Of a stretch of DNA of 64,000 nt, positions 1 through 7,863 are shown in pieces. Under the pieces are notes generated by a model. That model was not told the origin of the DNA. It searched no databases and worked only from the letters and a program-made list of their open reading frames with translations. The position numbers and the translations under genes are program-made. The stretch's first letter is position 1; each line of letters opens with the position of its first letter. Source of the DNA: Sulfurospirillum sp. UBA4058 (GTDB lineage Bacteria > Campylobacterota > Campylobacteria > Campylobacterales > Sulfurospirillaceae); NCBI GenBank assembly GCA_002382085.1, contig DFZK01000014.1, forward strand, positions 1 to 64,000. The letters run 5' to 3'.

Positions 1-392
1 TGATGATCGTGGGCGGATACCTCTCTAAAGAGAAAAAACCCGTCCCCGCAGGTAAGTTTAACGCCGGACAAAAAGCATGGTTTTGGATCGCGATGCCCGG
101 CGGTATCGTGATGATCATCACCGGAGCTTTGATGTTCTTTTTAAACAAAGACCTCTCATCCGTGGCTACACTGTTTGGAATGAGCCAAATCGACGTGCTT
201 CGCCTCAGTGCGATCGTTCACAACATCTTAGGAATGGTCGTTGCTACGTTCTTTATGGTGCACGTCTATATGGCAGCGATTGCCATCAAGGGTGCAATTC
301 ATTCGATGATTACCGGTTACAAGGAAGAAGAGGAAGTCGCCATCCTTCACAGCTCTTGGTACAAGCAGCTTAAGAACGAGGGCAAGGTTTAG
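1..392 (+). CDS. fdhC: Formate dehydrogenase cytochrome b subunit, C-terminal part
   Basis: This is the 3' end of a gene that begins before the window. The visible ~130 residues contain the stretch GKFNAGQKAWFW, typical of formate dehydrogenase gamma (cytochrome b556) subunits, followed by two hydrophobic segments. Histidines in SAIVHNILG and FMVHVYMA are candidate heme b ligands. Such subunits anchor the periplasmic formate dehydrogenase in the membrane and pass electrons to the quinone pool. A palindrome pair and a hairpin follow the stop codon. The family call is firm. The exact dehydrogenase partner cannot be seen because the upstream genes are outside the window. Confidence 0.85.
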   Translation, partial: MIVGGYLSKEKKPVPAGKFNAGQKAWFWIAMPGGIVMIITGALMFFLNKDLSSVATLFGMSQIDVLRLSAIVHNILGMVVATFFMVHVYMAAIAIKGAIHSMITGYKEEEEVAILHSSWYKQLKNEGKV

Positions 393-398
393 TAGGCT

Positions 399-420
399 TT
401 ACATGTAAGCTTACATGTAA
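399..420. repeat. Tandem pair of the TTACATGTAA palindrome
   Basis: Two exact copies of TTACATGTAA (399-408 and 411-420) are separated by only GC, seven bases after the formate dehydrogenase stop codon and just before the hairpin at 423-450. It is the densest cluster of a palindrome that recurs through the whole window. Its function is unknown. Confidence 0.9.
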
Positions 421-422
421 GA

Positions 423-450
423 TTGGAAGCCCTGAAAACGGGGCTTCCAA
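423..450. terminator. Hairpin between convergent genes, probable bidirectional terminator
   Basis: A perfect 10-bp stem (TTGGAAGCCC at 423-432 with GGGCTTCCAA at 441-450) encloses an 8-base loop. It lies between the ends of the converging fdhC (+) and HD-GYP (-) genes. There is no long U tract, so intrinsic termination is inferred from position and stem strength. Confidence 0.75.
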
Positions 451-489
451 AGCTTATCGCTTGACGTGAAAAATCGCAAAATACTTTGC

Positions 490-1290
490 CTATATAGGAT
501 CTTTAAACGTCTCTCTGATGTGTAAAAATTCGCTCAAGTGTTTGAAAAAAATATCGACGATTTTGGGGTCGAAGTGTTCGCCTCGTTCTTTATGAAAAAA
601 ATTAAAAATCTCTTCATCGCTCCATGCCGGCTTATAGCATCGTTGATTTCCCAAAGCGTCAAATACGTCCGCAAATGCGGTAATACGGCTATAAATATGA
701 ATATTGGCACCTTTAAGTCCGCGCGGATAGCCTTGTCCGTTAAATTTTTCATGATGCTCGTGAGCGACGATTGCCGCCGTTTGAAGAAGAGGGCGATGCG
801 AATGTTTTAACATGTCATACCCCAGTTCCGTATGTTTTTTCATAATTTCAAACTCTTCGGGCGTCAGTTTGCCCGGTTTATTTAAGATAGCATCCGGAAT
901 GGCTACTTTGCCTATATCGTGCATCGGGCTTGCTTGTTTGAGCATCTCGGCATCGTGCTCGGATAGCCCGTAATGCAAGGCGATCAGTTTAGAGTACTCG
1001 GCAACGCGACGGACATGGTTTCCCGTCTCTTTACTACGACTTTCGCCGATAGAGCCCATCGTAAAAATAACCTCTTTTTGCGTCTCTTCGATCTCTTTTT
1101 GCAAGGCTTCTACTTCGGCGAATTTACGCTGAAGCTCATCGTACTCTTGTTTTTGACGCTTATCGGCTTTGGTCATAATCTTTTCATGACGTTGAATATC
1201 TTTAATCAGCTTTTCCGTCGTTTTGTCGAAATTGGCGCGTAAGAGCTCCAATTCGACGATCAAAGGGTTTTTAATCACATCATGTTCCAT
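490..1290 (-). CDS. HD-GYP cyclic-di-GMP phosphodiesterase
   Basis: A 266-residue cytoplasmic protein. Residues 20-75 are charged and likely coiled coil; an HD-GYP domain fills the rest. The HD pair is H124-D125 in MHDIGK, and the GYP signature is at 187-189 in HHEKFNGQGYP, so the metal-binding and catalytic residues appear intact. Such domains hydrolyse c-di-GMP. There is no receiver domain, so control must come from a partner. It is the last gene of a minus-strand operon and starts 9 bases after the SiaC-like gene. In Pseudomonas the SiaABCD operon ends in a diguanylate cyclase (SiaD). Here the output position is held by the enzyme that removes c-di-GMP, so I infer that the SiaC-like protein controls this phosphodiesterase. 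Confidence 0.93.
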   Translation of the reverse strand: MEHDVIKNPLIVELELLRANFDKTTEKLIKDIQRHEKIMTKADKRQKQEYDELQRKFAEVEALQKEIEETQKEVIFTMGSIGESRSKETGNHVRRVAEYSKLIALHYGLSEHDAEMLKQASPMHDIGKVAIPDAILNKPGKLTPEEFEIMKKHTELGYDMLKHSHRPLLQTAAIVAHEHHEKFNGQGYPRGLKGANIHIYSRITAFADVFDALGNQRCYKPAWSDEEIFNFFHKERGEHFDPKIVDIFFKHLSEFLHIRETFKDPI

Positions 1291-1299
1291 TTTTTGCCT

Positions 1300-1677
1300 C
1301 TATTTTGCAATGAGATGAATCGTAAGGTCGACAAAATCTTCGATAAAATCCTCGCCGGCTTCTTTGGCACTATCGTTTTCTTGATCAAAAATCCAATTGA
1401 CGGTAATGTTGAAATTTTCTTTATTGGCATCTAAAATATCGAAGAAATCGAAGAAAAGTTTGGAACTGCTCGAATTAAAATAGGTAATTTCAACATTGAC
1501 CGTCAAAGAATGAGGCGCGTTCGGCTCGGTAAAATACGTTCTTAACCACTGTAAAATCGGCATATAAAACTCAAACGTATTTTCAGGGTAAGACTTGCCT
1601 TTAATGTTGATTTCACCGTAGGTCTCTAAGGAAATTTCAGGCGTATATTGCGTGGCTTCAAATTTTAAATTATTCAT
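1300..1677 (-). CDS. siaC: SiaC-like regulatory phosphoprotein (DUF1987)
   Basis: A 125-residue protein that begins with a target-peptide-like stretch and contains YFNSSSSK at residues 66-73, which matches the phosphosite region of SiaC/DUF1987 proteins. In Pseudomonas SiaC, the phosphorylated residue there is a threonine; here it would be one of the serines 69-72. SiaC is a switch protein: unphosphorylated, it binds and activates the diguanylate cyclase SiaD. The gene overlaps the SiaB-like gene upstream by 4 bases and is followed 9 bases later by the HD-GYP gene, so the likely target here is the phosphodiesterase. Family assignment is from sequence pattern and gene neighbours. Confidence 0.85.
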   Translation of the reverse strand: MNNLKFEATQYTPEISLETYGEINIKGKSYPENTFEFYMPILQWLRTYFTEPNAPHSLTVNVEITYFNSSSSKLFFDFFDILDANKENFNITVNWIFDQENDSAKEAGEDFIEDFVDLTIHLIAK

Positions 1678-2240
1678 AACAATACTTTCCCTTGTGTTTT
1701 AATAATCGCTTTGATTCTAAAATAATACCTTTTTTCACTAATTTGTTCAAATTCGTACGTCAATTTATCGCTACGCTTCGCGATCTCGTAAAATCCGATA
1801 CCGCCGCCTTTGAAATGCGCCTCACTGCCGCTTTTTCGAAGCTCTCTGTAACGCTGTTTAATCATCTCTTTGTTCATCAAAACAAGTTCGGAAAGCTTGG
1901 GCGATATTTTTTCTTTATCGTCAAGCGTAATGATATTTTGACTGAGCACGTAATAATGTTTTTGTTTGGGTCGTTTGCCCACAAGGATTAAACCTTCGGA
2001 TTTGTTGGACGATGCTTGTTCGTTTTTCGACTTCGAATAATTCATCATATTTTGCGCCAATTCAATAAAAATCGTAAAGATATTCGTCGATTCGTTCATC
2101 CCTAAAGCACTCTCCGTAGCCTCTTTTTCCAAGGCTTCCGTCATGCCCGCGATGAGCGTTTGCGATAAAAAACCGCCGTACGCCAAAAAGACGATACCGT
2201 CTTTTTCAATGAGTTTTTTAACGGTATGAATGTCGATCAT
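1674..2240 (-). CDS. siaB: SiaB-like protein kinase (GHKL fold)
   Basis: A 188-residue protein with an N-box-like motif ELAQN (E60 to N64) and a glycine-rich KGGGIGF motif near residue 145, as in anti-sigma-factor-type GHKL serine kinases and in SiaB. SiaB phosphorylates SiaC and is opposed by the phosphatase SiaA. The gene overlaps both the receiver gene before it and the siaC-like gene after it by about 4 bases each, which implies translational coupling and fixed stoichiometry. The kinase role is inferred from family and operon context. Confidence 0.8.
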   Translation of the reverse strand: MIDIHTVKKLIEKDGIVFLAYGGFLSQTLIAGMTEALEKEATESALGMNESTNIFTIFIELAQNMMNYSKSKNEQASSNKSEGLILVGKRPKQKHYYVLSQNIITLDDKEKISPKLSELVLMNKEMIKQRYRELRKSGSEAHFKGGGIGFYEIAKRSDKLTYEFEQISEKRYYFRIKAIIKTQGKVLL

Positions 2241-2605
2241 TGGGGACGCTCCTTTTCAATTTTGATGCATATTTGCGAAAGTGTTTCTAACGTAATCGGT
2301 TTATGTACGGTAGCGTAAATGCCTATATCAGTCGCTTTTAGTAACTCTTTTTTATCCCTCATCGAAGTGATTAAAAGAATAATCGCCTTTGGGTGAACCC
2401 GTAAAATTTCGCAAGCGGCGTCGATGCCGTTCATACGAGGCATTTCCAAATCAATCGTGACGCATGTCGGGGACAATTCACGGTAACGCTCTATCGCATC
2501 GATACCGTCCACGGCTTCGCCGATAACGGCATGACCCAATGTTTCAAGAAAATCGATAATTTTTGCACGCGCTAGTTTAGAATCATCCGCAACTAAAAAC
2601 GTCAC
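2237..2605 (-). CDS. CheY-like single-domain response regulator
   Basis: A 122-residue receiver domain with nothing attached. The acidic pair is D7-D8, the phosphoacceptor is D52 (in TIDLEMPRMNG), and the conserved Lys is in the C-terminal HKPIT. It sits between the sensor phosphatase and the SiaB-like kinase in the operon. No histidine kinase is encoded nearby, so its phosphodonor is unknown. It could feed a phosphorelay signal into the SiaB/SiaC switch. Confidence 0.93.
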   Translation of the reverse strand: MTFLVADDSKLARAKIIDFLETLGHAVIGEAVDGIDAIERYRELSPTCVTIDLEMPRMNGIDAACEILRVHPKAIILLITSMRDKKELLKATDIGIYATVHKPITLETLSQICIKIEKERPQ

Positions 2606-2623
2606 CGTATCTCCTTTCGTCGA

Positions 2624-4711
2624 TTAGATTTTGAATCCGATCAGCATAATATCGTCATTTCGTATTTCATCGCCCTGATACGCATGCAACGTATCGATAA
2701 AAATTTCTTGTTGATCGGCAAACGACTCTTGGGAGTGCTTTGTCAGTAAGTCCGTAAACCTACTTTTGCCGAAAGGAAAGCCTTTTTTGCCGCCGTTTTG
2801 ATCTAAATAACCGTCGCTGGTGATATAAAGGCGCATGCCTTGTTCTACGGGCAACACGTGTTCGCTAAAAACGTATTCGGCCTGCGATTGCTTGTATCCT
2901 ACGGAGTGTTTATCGCCTTGGATGATGTTAAGCGTTCCGTCTGTTTGAATATAAAAAAGAGGTAAACATGCACCGGAAAACGTAATACGCGCATTGGCTT
3001 TGTCGTAAAGAAAAACGGCACCGTCAAATCCCGCATTATTGATCGCCGTTGCATCGTGTTGATTTAAAAGATGTTTGATGCTTCGATTAAAAATACCGAG
3101 AATTTTAGCTGGACTGATGCGTTCTTCTTGGTGTCGGATCGTGGCGATGATTTGCCGTTCGACGGCTTTAACGAGCATCGTAACGAATGCTCCCGCGACG
3201 CCGTGTCCGGTACAATCCATCATCATGACCAAAAGCTCGTTACCGTCGTTAAATTCTTCCATAAAATAGATATCGCCGCCGACGATGTCTTTGGGCTGCC
3301 AAAGCACGCAATAATCGGAAAAAAACCGTCGGAAAAGCGTATGATTCGGAAGTAACGAGTGTTGAATTAAAGAGGCATATTCAATGGAATCTTTGATCGC
3401 TTTATGACTCGATGCAACTTCTTGACGGGAAATTTCAAGTTCGTGCTGAATCTTTTTTTGGTGCGAAATATCGGCAAAAATACCGATTAATCCGCCCGGT
3501 TTTCCATTGAGCATTTTAAAACCGTTGACCGAATAGAGCGTATGATGGAGAACGCCGTCGTGAAAAACCATCTTTTGCTCGCGCTTTAACGAAAGCGTCT
3601 GCTGAATAACGCGCATATCTTCTTCATGGTATTTTAAGCGATCTTCCCGTGGAAGGTAGTCCAAGTCTAAAACGGTTTTGCCTATGAAATTTCGTGAATC
3701 GATACCGAAAGCCTCTTCATACGCTTGGTTAAAACCTAAAAAAGCACCGTTGACGTCTTTATAAAAAATAGGATTGGGAATAGCGTTTAAAAGGTTGTGC
3801 ATCAAAAAATTAGAATCGGCCAGCTCTTTTTGAATACGCTTAACGCGCCATGTCCAAAAAAGCGTACCGGCTAAAATAAGACAAAAGACGAAGAGAATTT
3901 TAAACAGTAAATTCCAATTCATAATTTTTTCGACATTCGTATTGACCCAAAGATTGACGATACGGTTTCGTTCTTCCTGATCGATCGCGTCCAAGCCTTT
4001 TTGAAGAATACCGAGTAAAATAGGGTTAGACACGGAAGTCGCGATGCGCAAATCTTTAGGTGCGAAGAGTTCCTCGTCGGAGATGCCGATCACTTTGAGA
4101 TTGCTCAGCCCGTAACGCTTGATCATATACGTTTCGACCGGAACCAACCCTACGGTTAAATCGGTTTCGCTATAAGCGATACTTTGTAGGGTCGACAAAG
4201 TATCTTTTTTTAGGGTTAAACGCACGCTCGGATAATGTTCTTTTAAATAGTGATGGTTAAAAAACCCTTCTTCCATGGCAATATTTTTATCGAGAATATC
4301 TTGAATCGTCTCAATTTTCCACGGAGCATCGTTTCGAACGACGACGCAATGGGCGACCGATTGATAGGGTGTCGTAAACAAAAGGTATTTTTCGCGATTT
4401 TCGTTTTTGACGATATTGAGCATAACGTCGAGTTGGTTATTTTGCATCATGGTTAAAAATTCATTCCATGAATATCCCGTAATATAGGCCACTTTTAATC
4501 CGACTTTTTGGGCAATGAGATTCATCAGATCGATTGAAAGACCTTGAGCGCGCCCGTCTTCGTAAAAATTAAAAGGTGCCCAATCGATTTCATTATGAAC
4601 GCGAATCATCGGATGAGCTTTAATGTATCGTTGCTCTTCTTGGCTCAGCGTGACTTCGCTTGCATGGACAAATAGAGAATAAAACAGCAGAGAAAATAGT
4701 ATCAAACGCAT
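2624..4711 (-). CDS. Membrane sensor phosphatase: periplasmic SBP_bac_3 + PAS + SpoIIE
   Basis: A 695-residue protein. A signal peptide (1-17) is followed by an amino-acid-binding-protein-like (SBP_bac_3) sensor domain to about residue 250, a membrane helix near 268-288, a PAS domain at about 300-425 (IPNPIFYKD), and a PP2C-type SpoIIE phosphatase from about 460 to the end, with the metal-binding acidic motifs DIVGGD and DCTGHG. It probably dephosphorylates the SiaC-like protein, as SiaA does, but SiaA senses through a different extracytoplasmic domain. It is the first gene of the five-gene operon and starts at an ATG 18 bases before the next gene's reading begins on the far side of a short gap. 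A TATAAT box at 4741-4746 on the minus strand lies about 30 bases upstream. Confidence 0.9.
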   Translation of the reverse strand: MRLILFSLLFYSLFVHASEVTLSQEEQRYIKAHPMIRVHNEIDWAPFNFYEDGRAQGLSIDLMNLIAQKVGLKVAYITGYSWNEFLTMMQNNQLDVMLNIVKNENREKYLLFTTPYQSVAHCVVVRNDAPWKIETIQDILDKNIAMEEGFFNHHYLKEHYPSVRLTLKKDTLSTLQSIAYSETDLTVGLVPVETYMIKRYGLSNLKVIGISDEELFAPKDLRIATSVSNPILLGILQKGLDAIDQEERNRIVNLWVNTNVEKIMNWNLLFKILFVFCLILAGTLFWTWRVKRIQKELADSNFLMHNLLNAIPNPIFYKDVNGAFLGFNQAYEEAFGIDSRNFIGKTVLDLDYLPREDRLKYHEEDMRVIQQTLSLKREQKMVFHDGVLHHTLYSVNGFKMLNGKPGGLIGIFADISHQKKIQHELEISRQEVASSHKAIKDSIEYASLIQHSLLPNHTLFRRFFSDYCVLWQPKDIVGGDIYFMEEFNDGNELLVMMMDCTGHGVAGAFVTMLVKAVERQIIATIRHQEERISPAKILGIFNRSIKHLLNQHDATAINNAGFDGAVFLYDKANARITFSGACLPLFYIQTDGTLNIIQGDKHSVGYKQSQAEYVFSEHVLPVEQGMRLYITSDGYLDQNGGKKGFPFGKSRFTDLLTKHSQESFADQQEIFIDTLHAYQGDEIRNDDIMLIGFKI

Positions 4712-4740
4712 TTCAAACCGCCGAATGGTAAGGTGGATTT

Positions 4741-4746
4741 ATTATA
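4741..4746 (-). promoter_or_regulatory. Candidate -10 box of the SiaABC/HD-GYP operon
   Basis: On the minus strand this reads TATAAT, about 30 bases upstream of the sensor-phosphatase start codon. No convincing -35 element was seen. The placement fits a sigma-70 promoter for the operon. Confidence 0.45.
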
Positions 4747-4784
4747 ACGTAAATCGGTCTGAAACGCATCGAAAACGCGAAGAA

Positions 4785-4813
4785 GGTAACGTTTTTTTTA
4801 CTTAAACGTTACC
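4785..4813 (-). terminator. Hairpin after yggS
   Basis: A perfect 10-bp stem, GGTAACGTTT (4785-4794) with AAACGTTACC (4804-4813), lies 15 bases after the yggS stop codon and before the promoter region of the next operon. It has no clear U tract; termination is inferred from position. Confidence 0.6.
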
Positions 4814-4828
4814 CCTATAGGGAAAGAA

Positions 4829-5509
4829 TTATGCTTTAAATAAAACACTACCCAAACGAATCATATTGGCACCGCAGGCAATCGCTAACTCAAAATCACC
4901 GCTCATACCCATCGAGCAATACTTTGCGCCTTTCGATTGTAAAGACTCGAAAAGTTTATAGGTCGTCTCAAAACTTTTTTGAACGATGTTCGTTTCGTCC
5001 GTATGCGCGCCGATACTCATGACGCCTTTGAGTCGAAGATTGTGACATGTAAGGTTGATTTGTTCATACGCTTCCAAAGCGATCTCGGGCAAAACGCCTG
5101 CTTTTTGGTCTTCATATGCGCTATTGATCTGAAGTAAAACGTTCATCGTTTTACCTTTGACATGTAAGCGTTTGTCTATCTCTTGCGCCAATTCTACCGA
5201 GCTTAGAGAGTGCATTAAAAAGGGGTCAAGATCGATGAGTTGATTGATTTTATTGGTTTGTAAACGTCCGATAAAATGCCATTCTAGCGGAAGGTGTGAT
5301 AGCGCATGGACTTTGTCGCTCATATCTTGAATTTTATTTTCGCCGAAGCTTCGTTGTCCGGCATGATACATCGCTTCGATCATCGACGTATCGGCACTTT
5401 TACTTGCCGCGACGATTTTGACGATATGGTGTTCGCTAATCCGTAAACGCGCTTTTTCCACCCGCGTCAAAATCTCGTCCAAGGTTGTTACAAAATGTTT
5501 AGTTTCCAT
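4829..5509 (-). CDS. yggS: YggS/PROSC-family PLP homeostasis protein
   Basis: A 226-residue alanine-racemase-fold protein. The PLP lysine is K37 in VAASKSAD. The family signatures FGENKIQD and EWHFIGRLQTNK follow, and MGMSGDFELAIACGANMIRLG near the end carries the phosphate-binding and C-terminal motifs. YggS proteins bind PLP without a known catalytic activity and influence vitamin B6 and amino-acid pools. The start codon overlaps the rseP stop by 11 bases, so the gene is at the end of the long minus-strand operon. A hairpin follows it. Confidence 0.95.
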   Translation of the reverse strand: METKHFVTTLDEILTRVEKARLRISEHHIVKIVAASKSADTSMIEAMYHAGQRSFGENKIQDMSDKVHALSHLPLEWHFIGRLQTNKINQLIDLDPFLMHSLSSVELAQEIDKRLHVKGKTMNVLLQINSAYEDQKAGVLPEIALEAYEQINLTCHNLRLKGVMSIGAHTDETNIVQKSFETTYKLFESLQSKGAKYCSMGMSGDFELAIACGANMIRLGSVLFKA

Positions 5510-6557
5510 TGGTTAGCCTGTAAATATCGTTAAAAAGGCTCAAAGCCATCAAGCTCAAAAGCACCATCCATCCTGCCGTCGTCATCGTCGCCAAAACACG
5601 TTCACTCGGTACGCGCTTCGTCACAAGCTCGTAAAGATTGAACATAATGTGTCCGCCGTCTAGTGCCGGAATCGGTAAGAGATTGAGAACGCCTAAATTA
5701 ACGGAAATCAACGCCGTTAAGGTTAAAAGTGCCACCCATCCCGCATGACTCGCTTCAGAGGTAATTTGAACGATAGAAATAATACCGCCGAGTTCTTTCG
5801 GCGATACGACGCCTTCAATCAGTTTTTGTAAACTCGTGACGATCAACGTCGTCGATTGTACCGTCTGATCCCACGCAAAAGAGAAGAGGGCACTTCCTTT
5901 GTACGTAACGCCCATCGTTTGACCGCTCGGCGCGATACCGATCATTTTTTTATACTTCGTCTCTTGAAACATATTTTGGTAGGCACTGATTTTCGGCTCG
6001 ATCACAAGCGTATGTACCACGCCTTCTCGCTCGACCTTGACGCTCAACGTGCCTTCGCTTGCTTGAATCGCACGGCTTACGTCGTCCCACGTTTGAATCA
6101 TCGAATCGTTAATTAAAACGATACGATCGTGCGTCATGATACCGGAAACAAGAGCCGGAGAGTTTTCGCTGATCTGACCGACGATAGGCGCAAACTTCGT
6201 AATACCCATCGTTCCGGTAGCAATAAACAGTAAAAACGCAAGTAAGAAGTTGGCAAAAGGGCCGGCAAAAAGAATGATAATGCGCTTCCACGGTGCTTGA
6301 ACCGTATAGCTGTCGGGGTCGAAACTGACTTTGGTCGGATCGCGATCGTCTTGACCTTTCATCTGTACGTATCCGCCAAGCGGAATCAGACTGATACAAT
6401 ATTCGGTTTGAGCCAATGTTTTTTTGAAGATTTTTTTACCGAAGCCGATGCTAAAAACTTCGACATGTACACCAAAAAAACGCGCCGCCGAAAAGTGACC
6501 GAGCTCGTGAAAAAAGATCAGAAACGAAAGAACGAGAACGGACGCAACGATTCCCAT
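5499..6557 (-). CDS. rseP: RseP-type site-2 membrane metalloprotease
   Basis: With the ATG at 6557 the protein is 352 residues. It starts MGIVASVL, has the zinc motif HELGH at residues 17-21 in the first membrane helix, a single PDZ domain at about 95-185, and the NLLPIPALDGGH motif supplying the third zinc ligand near the C-terminal helices. A longer frame extends upstream inside pgsA, but the ATG at 6557 shares a TAATG with the pgsA stop codon and places the active site at the usual distance from the N-terminus. These enzymes cut membrane-embedded regulators or signal-peptide remnants. One PDZ domain rather than the two of E. coli RseP is seen. Confidence 0.95.
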   Translation of the reverse strand: MGIVASVLVLSFLIFFHELGHFSAARFFGVHVEVFSIGFGKKIFKKTLAQTEYCISLIPLGGYVQMKGQDDRDPTKVSFDPDSYTVQAPWKRIIILFAGPFANFLLAFLLFIATGTMGITKFAPIVGQISENSPALVSGIMTHDRIVLINDSMIQTWDDVSRAIQASEGTLSVKVEREGVVHTLVIEPKISAYQNMFQETKYKKMIGIAPSGQTMGVTYKGSALFSFAWDQTVQSTTLIVTSLQKLIEGVVSPKELGGIISIVQITSEASHAGWVALLTLTALISVNLGVLNLLPIPALDGGHIMFNLYELVTKRVPSERVLATMTTAGWMVLLSLMALSLFNDIYRLTNGN

Positions 6558-7099
6558 TAATGCGTTCCTTTTTTGGTATACCCGATAATATATTCGTATC
6601 CGGAATAAAGCGTCAACGCCACGGCCGCCCACAATAAGAGCTCGGCAAAAGGCCAGTTCATCATTAAAAAGCCGATGGCAATCATTTGAAGAACGGTTTT
6701 AACTTTACCCGCCATCGAAGCGGCGATATTTTTTCCCTCTCCGATCGCCGCAACGCGAAGACCCGTAATAAAAAATTCACGCGTTAAAATCAAATAAATC
6801 GCCCAAGCATTGGCACGATCGATCATCATCAAACCTAAAAATGCCGCTAAGGTCAGCATTTTATCGGCAAGCGGATCTAAAATAGCACCCAGTTGCGTCT
6901 TTTGATCCCAATTGCGCGCAATGTATCCGTCAAAAAAATCGGTCGCGCTCGCAATCACGAAAATCAATGCCGCAAAATAGTCCAACCAGCTTACATGTAA
7001 GCCTTCGAAGAACGTTAAATCACGATTAACGAGCAAAACAAACATTAAAGGGGCAAGCGCAATGCGCGTACTTGCCAAAAAATTGGGTAGGTTCATCAT
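6557..7099 (-). CDS. pgsA: CDP-diacylglycerol-glycerol-3-phosphate phosphatidyltransferase
   Basis: A 180-residue membrane protein carrying the full CDP-alcohol phosphotransferase signature D-G-x2-A-R-x8-G-x3-D-x3-D (D57, G58, A61, R62, G71, D75, D79). It makes phosphatidylglycerophosphate, the precursor of phosphatidylglycerol and cardiolipin. Two consecutive ATGs open the frame; the first overlaps the preceding SDR stop as ATGA. The stop overlaps the rseP start as TAATG. Confidence 0.95.
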   Translation of the reverse strand: MMNLPNFLASTRIALAPLMFVLLVNRDLTFFEGLHVSWLDYFAALIFVIASATDFFDGYIARNWDQKTQLGAILDPLADKMLTLAAFLGLMMIDRANAWAIYLILTREFFITGLRVAAIGEGKNIAASMAGKVKTVLQMIAIGFLMMNWPFAELLLWAAVALTLYSGYEYIIGYTKKGTH

Positions 7100-7863
7100 T
7101 TAAACGTCGTACCGCCGTCGATAATCAACGTATGCCCCGTTACCCACGACGCTTTATCGGAACACAGAAACAAGCAAGCACCCGCTAAATCTTCGGGTTG
7201 CCCCATGCGACCTAAAGGTGAAAGTTTTGCCGTAACGTCGCGTACCTCTTCGTAGTTGGTAAACGCACGCAACGCATCGGTTTCGATCGGACCTCCGCTA
7301 ACCGCATTAACGCGAATGCCTAAAGCTCCGAGTTCCGCCGCCGCATAACGTACCATCGTTTCGACCGCCGCTTTTGCCGTGCCGTGACCCGCATAATTTT
7401 CGATATAGACAAGGTTACCCGTCGAAGAGAGGGAAATAATGCTTCCGCCGCCGATTTTTTCCATACGTTTAGCGGCTTCTTGCGCACCGACGACAAACGC
7501 GTTAACGGTCGCGGTAAAGATATTATTAATACCTTTAGGCTTGAGTTTCATAAATTTCGTATAACCGCCGACGACGGGACGACCGGAGATAATCGCATTG
7601 GATATAAAAAAATCGACGCGATCAAACTCTTTATCGATCTCTAAAAAAAGGTCTTTATACGTTTCAGGCTCTAAAATATTTAAAGCAAATGCTCTGGCTT
7701 TGATACCGTAATTTTTTTCCAAATCATTGACTTGTTCCTTGGCTAATTCTTCATTAGAGTTGTACGTAAACGCGATATTGACGCCCTCGCGTGCAAATTC
7801 ATAAACGATTGCTTTGCCGATACCGCGCGTACCGCCGCTAATGACCAGTGTTTTACCTCGCAT
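7096..7863 (-). CDS. fabL: FabL-like enoyl-ACP reductase (SDR family)
   Basis: A 255-residue short-chain dehydrogenase. The nucleotide-binding motif GGTRGIG is at 10-16. The catalytic Tyr and Lys are Y157 and K164, spaced Tyr-x6-Lys, which marks enoyl-ACP reductases (FabI, FabL) rather than ordinary SDRs (Tyr-x3-Lys). The surrounding text (IENYAGHGTAKAAVE) resembles Bacillus FabL. It would carry out the last reductive step of fatty-acid elongation. The start ATG shares TGATG with the dapA stop. The same gene lies beside dapA in Campylobacter, where it is usually named only as an oxidoreductase. Confidence 0.8.
   Translation of the reverse strand: MRGKTLVISGGTRGIGKAIVYEFAREGVNIAFTYNSNEELAKEQVNDLEKNYGIKARAFALNILEPETYKDLFLEIDKEFDRVDFFISNAIISGRPVVGGYTKFMKLKPKGINNIFTATVNAFVVGAQEAAKRMEKIGGGSIISLSSTGNLVYIENYAGHGTAKAAVETMVRYAAAELGALGIRVNAVSGGPIETDALRAFTNYEEVRDVTAKLSPLGRMGQPEDLAGACLFLCSDKASWVTGHTLIIDGGTTFK

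Noticed and set aside
5499..6632. Longer rseP frame starting at 6632
   Set aside because: The added 25 residues lie inside pgsA and precede the first membrane helix unnaturally; the TAATG junction at 6557 gives the standard start.
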